From assembly GCA_036841525.1 (NCBI GenBank), contig DAITVZ010000076.1:1-20692 (forward strand): a stretch of DNA of 20,692 nt, given 5' to 3'. The first letter of the stretch is position 1; each line of letters starts with the position of its first letter. This DNA is from JAAYEA01 sp012689325. Its GTDB lineage: Bacteria; Chloroflexota; Anaerolineae; JAAYEA01. Positions 15,236-20,692 of this stretch are shown in pieces. Position numbers and translations under genes: made by a program. Below the pieces are notes generated by a model. It was not told the DNA's origin. It did no database searches and was given only the letters and a program-made list of their open reading frames with translations.

Positions 15236-16477
15236 TTACCCGATGGCGATCCCCGTCCGCTTGGCCCCGAAGCAGGCCCAGAAAAAGAGCCCCGCCATCA
15301 CCAAGATGCCCGCCGCGATGCCGAACATGGGGGCGTAGCCCATGGTGGCGGCCAGGTGGCCGCCCAGCCAGGAGGCGGACGCGCCGCCGGTGCCCCAAAC
15401 GAGCTCGACGGCGCCGGACATCAGGGAACGCCATTCCGGCCTGACGCGCCGCTGCGAGTAGAGCATGGCCGAGGGGCGCAGGATCGCCAGCGCGGCGAAC
15501 ATGAGCAGGTAGCTGCCTGCCGCAGCGCCCCAGTGCGGAACCAGAGCTAGCGGTAGAACAAAGAGTCCGGAGGCAACGACGGACGTGATGACCGTTCTCA
15601 CATCGCCCCAGCGCGCCGTCAGCGTGGGCGTGACGAGCGCCGCGACGGCCGAGGCGAGCTGTACCACCCCCAGGATGGCCCCGATCTGCGCCGTTGGCAC
15701 CCCCAACTCGGCATCCATGTACACGTTGTAAAAGGTGCGGACCATGAACTCGCCCACGGCGCGCACGAGATAAAAGGCTGCGATGGCGATGATGATCGCG
15801 TACGGGGCGACGCCGCGCGTTGGGCCCTGCTTCGGCTGTTCCATGGAGACCTCGGCCATGGCCAGCAACGCCCATACGCCGATCACCAGCGACAGCGCAC
15901 CAACCAGGAGGGCGTACCGGTACGGGGCGGCTTCGTGAAGGGAGAGCCCAAGCATCGCCCCGAATACCCCCGGCAAAAGGCCGCCAGCCACGTTCCCAAT
16001 GAAGGCGGCCAGGGGGTTCAGTGCGAACTGGACGGAGAAGGCGTGTTCCTGCTCGCCGGGCCCGGTGGAGGCCATCAGCACCGGGGCGGCGTTCACCCAG
16101 ATCAACGGCCCGCCGACGTAGGCCAGCAGGTTGGAGCCGAGAATCCATTCGCGCTGCCAGGCGCCCGGGATCAGCTCGGAAAGGGCCACCGCCACCATGC
16201 CGACCACCGTCAGCACCTCGCCCAGGATCATCATGCGCCGGACGCCAAAGCGCCGCGACAGGAGCCCTGCGGGAAGGCAGGCCAGGGCATAGATGAGCCA
16301 GCCGGAGCCGTTGACCTGCCCCACGAACTCGGGGCCGTAGCCCAGGCGCAGCAGGTAGAGGTTAAAGATGGCGCCAAAGATGCCCATGTAGCTAAAGCTG
16401 ATCATGGCCATGGCGATCAGCACGAGCCAGAGGTTTCGGCTAAAGAGGCGCATCTTGGCAATGTAGGTCTTGAGCAT
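15236..16477 (-). CDS. MFS transporter
   Basis: A 413-residue membrane protein of the major facilitator superfamily, with about 12 hydrophobic segments from residue 13 to the C-terminus. The cytoplasmic loop after helix 2 has the MFS loop pattern GLLSRRFGVRRMMILGE (71-87), and the charged mid-loop (about 210-225, VSMEQPKQGPTRG) divides two six-helix halves. It would move a small solute across the inner membrane; the substrate cannot be read from the sequence. I chose the ATG at 16477, with GGAG six bases upstream, over the longer frame that starts at 16522 inside an inverted repeat. The gene follows the sulfatase by 120 bases and so may import its substrate or export a product. Confidence 0.9.
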   Translation of the reverse strand: MLKTYIAKMRLFSRNLWLVLIAMAMISFSYMGIFGAIFNLYLLRLGYGPEFVGQVNGSGWLIYALACLPAGLLSRRFGVRRMMILGEVLTVVGMVAVALSELIPGAWQREWILGSNLLAYVGGPLIWVNAAPVLMASTGPGEQEHAFSVQFALNPLAAFIGNVAGGLLPGVFGAMLGLSLHEAAPYRYALLVGALSLVIGVWALLAMAEVSMEQPKQGPTRGVAPYAIIIAIAAFYLVRAVGEFMVRTFYNVYMDAELGVPTAQIGAILGVVQLASAVAALVTPTLTARWGDVRTVITSVVASGLFVLPLALVPHWGAAAGSYLLMFAALAILRPSAMLYSQRRVRPEWRSLMSGAVELVWGTGGASASWLGGHLAATMGYAPMFGIAAGILVMAGLFFWACFGAKRTGIAIG

Positions 16478-16527
16478 GGCAATCTCCAACGCGCTCGGCG
16501 TGGCGCGGGTCCTGGTAGGCACGCATC

Positions 16528-16566
16528 AAGGCTGCAGCCGTTCCATTGGTTGGCGGCTGCAGCCTT
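16528..16566. repeat. Inverted repeat holding two copies of a 10-bp palindrome
   Basis: AAGGCTGCAGCCG (16528-16540) and its exact reverse complement CGGCTGCAGCCTT (16554-16566) flank a 13-base spacer. Each arm contains GGCTGCAGCC, itself a perfect palindrome, so there are two identical sites. It lies between the sulfatase stop (16598) and the MFS start (16477). It could be a tandem operator or an mRNA hairpin that separates expression of the two genes. A terminator is less likely, as no T-tract follows on either strand. Confidence 0.75.
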
Positions 16567-16597
16567 GGTCCGGCTATTGGCACTCGGGCGCGGGCGG

Positions 16598-18064
16598 TCA
16601 GTCCTGGTCGTTCATCCAGGCCACGACGCGCCGCTCATCCTCCTCGGTCCACGGCTGAGCCATCTCGGGCGTGATCTCGTCCCAGCCGCTATAGACGAGG
16701 GCCATGTTCTTTTCGTACGTGCCGAGCCCCTTCTGCTCTTGTCGCCAGCGGCGGAAAGCGCGCTTGTCGTACGCCTTGACCTTGGCGTCCACTGCCTCAT
16801 AATCCACGATCTCGCGCAGCTTGGCATCCATCCGCGCAACCACCTCAGGGCGCTTGGCGGCCAGGTCGTGGAGCTCGTCGGGGTCGGCGGCCAGGTCGAA
16901 GAGCTGAGGGCGATAGCCGGGATAGGCGATGTACTTCCAGTGGCCCTGGCAGAGCATGATCATGCCCGTCATGGCGGTGGTGTCGTGGTATTCGGAGAGG
17001 ACCCAATCCTGGCGGGAGCTGGGCTGGCCGCGTAGCTCGGGCAGCAGCGACTGGCCCATAAAGCCCTCCGGCTCGGGCAGGCCGGCCATGTCCAGCAGCG
17101 TCGGATAGACGTCGATCAGGGAGGCCAAGTTGTCGGTGGCGGCGCCAGGAACAATCCCCGGCCCGGCAGCGATGAAGGGGACGCGCTCGGCGCCCTCGAA
17201 CATGGCCATCTTGTACCAGTTGTTGTGTTCCAGGGCCATCTCGCCGTGGTCGCTGGAAAAGACCAGGTAGGTGTTCTCCCAGAGCCCCAGTTCGTCCATG
17301 GCGCGCATGAGCATCCCCATCATGGCATCCAGCTCGGCCACCATGGCAAAGTAGACGCGGCGGGTCAACTTGACCATCTCGGGGTCAAAGCCGTGGGTCC
17401 AGTTCTTGCTCATGCGGTTATAGGCCATCACGGGATGATTCTGGTGGTCATCCTGCTTCGGGATATCGACGCCGGCCTCGTCGATGAGCTTGAGGTAGCG
17501 CTCGGAAGTGACGAACTTGGGGTGAGGGATGCCAGGGCCGAGGTAGAGCATAAAGGGCCGCTCGGGGCGGGCGGACTGCTTGCGCAGGTAGGCGATGCCA
17601 CGGTCAAAGATCGCCCAGTCCCGCTCGTGGACACGCTCCACATCGCCCTCCAGCACCTCGGGGCCGCCCTCGTTGTAGGCTGGCCGATTGATCCCGGCGC
17701 TGCGGGTCCAGGCTGATACCCGCGCCCGGATGGTGTGGTTGCCCGAGAGGTAATCCGTCTTGCCGATGATGGCGGTGTCGTAGCCCTGCTGGTCAAAGTA
17801 GGTGTAGAGGTTGGGGCGGTCATCGGGGATGCCGCGATAGTTGTTCCAGGCCTCGTTTTGGTACGTGTACGTGCTGGTGATCATGCTCGCGCGCGAGGGG
17901 AGGCAGATTGGGTTGTTCGAGTAAAAGCGGCGGAACATGGCGCCGCGCGAGGCCAGCGCGTCGATGTTGGGCGTGGCGCGGCTCATGGCGGGATGGCCCA
18001 TGCAGCCCATGACGCGCCCATCGTGGCTATCCGTGTGTACCCAGACGATATTCGGTCGAGACAT
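16598..18064 (-). CDS. Cysteine-type sulfatase-family hydrolase
   Basis: A 488-residue protein of the sulfatase/alkaline-phosphatase superfamily. The formylglycine consensus is CLPSRAS with Cys54, the residue converted by a maturase. Other landmarks are Asp12 in HTDSHDG (10-16), Lys102 in GKTDY, His181 in IPHPKF, Asp272/His273 in SSDHGEMALEHNNW (270-283) and Lys285. The second metal Asp seen in many sulfatases (Asp-Asp) is replaced by Ser13, though His14 or Asp15 may serve. There is no signal peptide, so it is likely cytoplasmic. It could be a sulfate-ester or a phosphonate-monoester hydrolase; these share the motif. No maturase (anSME or FGE) is in the window. It follows the VOC gene by 41 bases and precedes the MFS gene. 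Confidence 0.9.
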   Translation of the reverse strand: MSRPNIVWVHTDSHDGRVMGCMGHPAMSRATPNIDALASRGAMFRRFYSNNPICLPSRASMITSTYTYQNEAWNNYRGIPDDRPNLYTYFDQQGYDTAIIGKTDYLSGNHTIRARVSAWTRSAGINRPAYNEGGPEVLEGDVERVHERDWAIFDRGIAYLRKQSARPERPFMLYLGPGIPHPKFVTSERYLKLIDEAGVDIPKQDDHQNHPVMAYNRMSKNWTHGFDPEMVKLTRRVYFAMVAELDAMMGMLMRAMDELGLWENTYLVFSSDHGEMALEHNNWYKMAMFEGAERVPFIAAGPGIVPGAATDNLASLIDVYPTLLDMAGLPEPEGFMGQSLLPELRGQPSSRQDWVLSEYHDTTAMTGMIMLCQGHWKYIAYPGYRPQLFDLAADPDELHDLAAKRPEVVARMDAKLREIVDYEAVDAKVKAYDKRAFRRWRQEQKGLGTYEKNMALVYSGWDEITPEMAQPWTEEDERRVVAWMNDQD

Positions 18065-18105
18065 CGGTCAACTCCTTGTATATAGTGTTGCCCTGACGGG
18101 CGGCC

Positions 18106-18561
18106 CTAGCCGGTGCGAGCAAGCAACTCCAGGATGACGCCCAGCTTGGCTTCGCCGTCGATGTAGGTATAGCAGCCGCCGGTATAGTCGCCCGATTGCA
18201 CGGCCGGAAGCCCCTTGGCCTCCAGCATGGCCACCTCGGCGGGCATATCCGGCACCTGAAAGGCGATGTGGTGCACGCCCTCTCCCCTGGTCTCCAGGAA
18301 CTCTTGCCAGGTGCTGGGGCCGCCCACTGGCTCGATGAGCTCGATGGTGACGCCTGGCAGCCGGAAGAAGGCCAGCTTGGCGCGGGCCTCGGTGGGCTGC
18401 CCGCGGTAGCGCGTGTGAGCGGTGTCCGCCGTGTCGGTCATGTGCCAGGCGGGAACCTCGACGCCGAACAAGTCGGCGAAAGCCCTGGAAGTCGTGTCGA
18501 TGTCCCGGACCACCAGACCCACCTGGGTGATCGCCTGGCTGCTGAGCTTTCCGATTGGCAT
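18106..18561 (-). CDS. VOC-fold (glyoxalase/methylmalonyl-CoA epimerase-like) protein
   Basis: A 151-residue protein with the paired beta-alpha-beta-beta-beta units of the vicinal-oxygen-chelate fold. First half: ITQVGLVVRDIDTTSRAFAD (11-30), ending with VTIELIEPVGG (71-81). Second half: GEGVHHIAFQVPDMPAEVAM (93-112) and GVILELLA (141-148). His97/His98 and Glu145 match the metal ligands of the second half, but the usual first-half His is Gln13. The size fits methylmalonyl-CoA epimerase or a small glyoxalase. Start: ATG at 18561, after GGAG nine bases away. It heads the VOC/sulfatase/MFS run and shares a divergent gap with the Trk operon. Family is firm; the reaction is uncertain. Confidence 0.85.
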   Translation of the reverse strand: MPIGKLSSQAITQVGLVVRDIDTTSRAFADLFGVEVPAWHMTDTADTAHTRYRGQPTEARAKLAFFRLPGVTIELIEPVGGPSTWQEFLETRGEGVHHIAFQVPDMPAEVAMLEAKGLPAVQSGDYTGGCYTYIDGEAKLGVILELLARTG

Positions 18562-18595
18562 GGTGTTCGTCTCCCTGAACAAGATGGTGCTTGCT

Positions 18596-18618
18596 GGCGA
18601 AACTCTAGCCAGTTCGCC
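18596..18618. promoter_or_regulatory. Small inverted repeat over the VOC promoter -10 region
   Basis: GGCGAA (18596-18601) and TTCGCC (18613-18618) are inverted arms with an 11-base spacer that covers the candidate -10 box. The size and place suit an operator, but such short repeats arise by chance in GC-rich DNA. Confidence 0.3.
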
Positions 18619-18629
18619 GATTCTGGCAA
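18602..18629 (-). promoter_or_regulatory. Candidate promoter for the VOC/sulfatase/MFS run
   Basis: On the minus strand, TTGCCA (complement of 18624-18629) and TAGAGT (complement of 18602-18607) are 16 bases apart, about 40 bases upstream of the ATG at 18561. Confidence 0.45.
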
Positions 18630-18636
18630 ATGCGAA

Positions 18637-18665
18637 TTGCTTGCGACGTCCCTTGGGCGTATAAT
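18637..18665 (+). promoter_or_regulatory. Promoter for the trk operon
   Basis: TTGCTT (18637-18642) and a perfect TATAAT (18660-18665) are 17 bases apart. The leader to the ATG at 18716 would be about 44 bases. It diverges from the VOC promoter, with the two -35 boxes only 7 bases apart. Confidence 0.6.
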
Positions 18666-18715
18666 GGGCCGCGAGCACTGGTGACGGCCATGGGGCGCGG
18701 GCCGGAAGGGGTCGA

Positions 18716-19147
18716 ATGTCCGTACTGATCGTGGGATGCGGCAACTTGGGTGCGTACCTCGCCAACCTGTTGTCGACCGAAGGGTGGGAGGTCGTGGTCG
18801 TGGATTGGCAGGAGGAGGCTTTCTCCCAGCTATCCTCTTCGTTCAGCGGCATCAAGGTGATCGGTGATGTCACCGAGGTGGATGTCCTGGAGAGAGCTGG
18901 CATCGATGCCGCGACGGCGCTGGTTGCCACTACCAAGCGCGACAACGTCAACCTGATGGTGGCGCAGATCGCGCGCGAGATCTATGGCGTGCCCGTGGTC
19001 CTGGCCAGGGTGGAAGACCCCAACCGCGAGGAGAGCTACCGAGAGCTAGAGATCAAGACCATCTGTCCAACCATCATGGGGGCGCTAAGGCTGCGCGAGA
19101 TGCTCACGGAAAGCGCGCAACCTGGGAAGGGCAGGGGTGGCTCATGA
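18716..19147 (+). CDS. Single-domain TrkA-like NAD-binding (RCK_N) K+ uptake protein
   Basis: A 143-residue protein that is one Rossmann RCK_N domain. The nucleotide-binding loop is GCGNLGAYLA (7-16) and the acidic end of strand 2 is VVDWQ (28-32), with Asp29 favouring NAD(H). The segment ATTKRDNVNLMVAQIAREIY (71-90) is typical of TrkA_N. There is no RCK_C domain, whereas E. coli TrkA has four domains. Such proteins sit on the cytoplasmic face of TrkH/KtrB and gate K+ flow in response to nucleotides. GGAAGGGG lies just upstream of the ATG. Its stop overlaps the next gene by four bases (ATGA). With the two-domain TrkA downstream it may replace one split TrkA. Confidence 0.9.
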   Translation: MSVLIVGCGNLGAYLANLLSTEGWEVVVVDWQEEAFSQLSSSFSGIKVIGDVTEVDVLERAGIDAATALVATTKRDNVNLMVAQIAREIYGVPVVLARVEDPNREESYRELEIKTICPTIMGALRLREMLTESAQPGKGRGGS

Positions 19148-19884
19148 GGGTGATGATCTCGGGCGGCGGCCGGCTCGGATACTTTCTCGCCAAGGCTCTG
19201 GTCGAGTCCGGTCATCAGGTTACGGTGTTGGAGCGGGAGCGGCCCGAAGCCGAGGAGTTGGCTCGACAGCTTCCTCAAGCGGTGGTGGTGCTGGGCAATA
19301 GCTCCCATCCCGATGTGCTCGAGGATGCTGGCGCGCTGGGCACGGACGTGTTCATCGCGGCGACGCCGGACGACGCCAATAACCTGATCTCTTGCCAGCA
19401 AGCGGCGCGGCGGTTCCATATTCCCCGCACCCTGGCCGTGGTCGGTGACCCGCGCAATGAGACGATATTCAGGCGGCTGGGCATCGGCACGGTCTTTTGC
19501 CCGACCTCGCTGATTATCACGGCCATTGAGCACCGCGTGGCGGCGCAGCAACTGATCGAAGCGATCCCTATCGAGGAGGGCAAGCTGCAGGTATTCGAGT
19601 TGGCGCTGGACCAGGATGATCCGGCAGTCGGCAAGATGGTCCGAGATTTGCGCCTGCCAGCCCAAAGCATCCTGGCGGCGATCATCCGTGGTGATGAGCC
19701 GATCATCCCTCGCGGTGACACGGTGCTGGACTCGCATGATCGCGTGATCATCGTCTGCCGCTATGATGCCTTCATGCAGGCGGCGGAGGCCGTCTGCGAC
19801 CTGGAGGACGCCAGTATCCTGGAGATCGGCGGGCGGCGCGCCTTTGCGGATAGACGCCCTGAGGACAATGGCTCGCATGCGTGA
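19144..19884 (+). CDS. trkA: TrkA family K+ uptake protein with RCK_N and RCK_C domains
   Basis: A 246-residue cytoplasmic gating subunit of the Trk system. The N-terminal Rossmann domain (about 1-125) has GGGRLGYFLAKALV (7-20) with Glu30 at the end of strand 2 (VLERE, 28-32), and AATPDDANNLISCQQAARRF (77-96). The C-terminal RCK_C domain (about 140-222) is seen in LQVFELALDQDDPAVGKMV (149-167) and GDTVLDSHDRVIIVC (196-210). It overlaps the single-domain TrkA by four bases and is followed directly by TrkH. The two regulators differ in the residue that sets nucleotide preference (Asp versus Glu), so they may sense different ligands; that is inference. Confidence 0.93.
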   Translation: MRVMISGGGRLGYFLAKALVESGHQVTVLERERPEAEELARQLPQAVVVLGNSSHPDVLEDAGALGTDVFIAATPDDANNLISCQQAARRFHIPRTLAVVGDPRNETIFRRLGIGTVFCPTSLIITAIEHRVAAQQLIEAIPIEEGKLQVFELALDQDDPAVGKMVRDLRLPAQSILAAIIRGDEPIIPRGDTVLDSHDRVIIVCRYDAFMQAAEAVCDLEDASILEIGGRRAFADRRPEDNGSHA

Positions 19885-20692
19885 CGCCCCCTCGCCGTTA
19901 CGCGCCGCGATGCGCCGCAAATACGAGACGCTGCTGAGCGCCATCGGCGGCATCGTCCTATTGATCGGCGCGTTCCATCTGCTGCCCTTGTTGCTGCTCC
20001 CCTTTCATCCGCACCCGTGGCAGGATGTCCTCGCCTTTGTGGCGCCAGCCCTGCTGGGCATCGCGCTGGGCGCCTGGCCCTACTTGCGCTGGCGGCCTCG
20101 GGGGACTCCCTATCCGCTTTCGGTTCAGGATGGCGCGATCCTGGTGGTGGTGGTCTGGGGCGTGGCCATTGTCCTCGGCGCGCTGCCTTTCTGGATTGGC
20201 GGCCAACTCGGCCCCCTGAACGCCCTCTTCGAGTCCGTGAGCGGCTGGACGACGACCGGCCTGAGCGTGATGAACCCGAGCGCCATACCGGACATGTTTC
20301 TGCTGTGGCGCTCGCTGACCCAGTTCCTTGGGGCGCTGGGCGTGGTGTTGATCGCGTTGATTGCTATCATCGGGACGAGCGCTCAGTCGCTGTACCTCGC
20401 CGAGGGGCGCAGTTCCCTCTTGCTGCCCAACGTGCGCCACACGGTCAAGCTGATCGTCGCCATTTACGTGGGGATGGGCGTAGCTTCGGTGGCGCTTTAC
20501 TGGGTGGGGGGGATGAGCTTCCTGGATGCCGTCAACCATGCCATGGCCACCATCTCTACCGGCGGATTCGGCACCTACCTGGAGAACTTTGCGATCTGGG
20601 ACTCGTGGGTGCTCGAGTTGATTGCATTTCTCCTGATGTTCCTCGCGGCAACGAACTATACGACCCACTTCCTGTTGTTGAGGGGGAACTGG
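19868..20692 (+). CDS. trkH: TrkH-family K+ channel subunit, cut by the window edge
   Basis: The frame is open from 19868 to the last base, giving 275 of about 480 residues expected. Hydrophobic helices begin near residue 25, and the pore-loop signatures are seen: SGWTTTGLS (first loop) and TISTGGFG (second loop), with TNYTTHFLL following the second. It forms the membrane K+ path gated by the two TrkA proteins upstream. The start is uncertain: ATG at 19868 overlaps the TrkA end by 17 bases with a short-spaced GAGG; ATG at 19877 is the alternative. It is the third gene of the trk operon. The 3' end lies outside the window. Confidence 0.93.
   Translation, partial: MARMRDAPSPLRAAMRRKYETLLSAIGGIVLLIGAFHLLPLLLLPFHPHPWQDVLAFVAPALLGIALGAWPYLRWRPRGTPYPLSVQDGAILVVVVWGVAIVLGALPFWIGGQLGPLNALFESVSGWTTTGLSVMNPSAIPDMFLLWRSLTQFLGALGVVLIALIAIIGTSAQSLYLAEGRSSLLLPNVRHTVKLIVAIYVGMGVASVALYWVGGMSFLDAVNHAMATISTGGFGTYLENFAIWDSWVLELIAFLLMFLAATNYTTHFLLLRGNW

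Overview
The window is 20.7 kb of GC-rich, gene-dense bacterial chromosome. It carries 18 complete or near-complete protein genes and two genes cut by its edges. I see no tRNA, rRNA, CRISPR array, insertion sequence or phage gene. The mix suggests an uncultured or anaerobic member of the Chloroflexota (Anaerolineae-like). The clues are a membrane-anchored SH3b protein with a Thr/Pro linker, an AIM24-family protein, a uroporphyrinogen-decarboxylase-fold protein beside an amidohydrolase, and several [4Fe-4S] proteins. This placement is inference from gene content, not from a marker-gene tree.

Layout from left to right. (1) 1-1834, minus strand: a DUF362 protein with two [4Fe-4S] clusters, a flavoredoxin-like flavin reductase overlapping its end, and the first 17 codons of a further gene. 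A good sigma-70-type promoter lies at 1871-1899. (2) 1957-9289, minus strand: a compact six-gene run (an AHSA1-like/PDZ/DinB fusion, an SH3b membrane protein, NAD-dependent DNA ligase LigA, an MrfA-like DEAD/DEAH helicase, a small S4 RNA-binding protein and a membrane-anchored PDZ protein). Start/stop overlaps and short gaps hold most of it together; it reads from a promoter at 9322-9350 and ends near a hairpin at 1902-1936. (3) 9526-10209, plus strand: a single AIM24-family gene with its own promoters and a strong hairpin after it. (4) 10364-15220, plus strand: a URO-D-fold protein, an amidohydrolase, a SAM methyltransferase, a DUF4332 helix-hairpin-helix protein and a flavodoxin/ferredoxin (EFR1-type) protein. 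(5) 15236-18561, minus strand: a VOC-fold protein, a cysteine-type sulfatase without a signal peptide and an MFS transporter. (6) 18716 to the right edge, plus strand: a potassium-uptake operon with a one-domain TrkA-like protein, a two-domain TrkA and a truncated (by the window) TrkH.

How the parts may work together. Block 2 couples DNA maintenance (ligase, helicase) with cell-envelope proteins (SH3b, PDZ). Block 4 resembles a small-molecule catabolic or demethylation module whose substrate I cannot name. Block 5 looks like import and hydrolysis of a sulfated or phosphonate-ester compound. Block 6 is a K+ channel with its nucleotide-sensing gating subunits.

The most unusual sequence-level features are an HNH-endonuclease-like zinc module inserted inside the DUF1998 region of the helicase, the three-domain AHSA1/PDZ/DinB fusion, the uncharacterised five-gene block 4, and a pair of identical 10-bp palindromes between the sulfatase and MFS genes.
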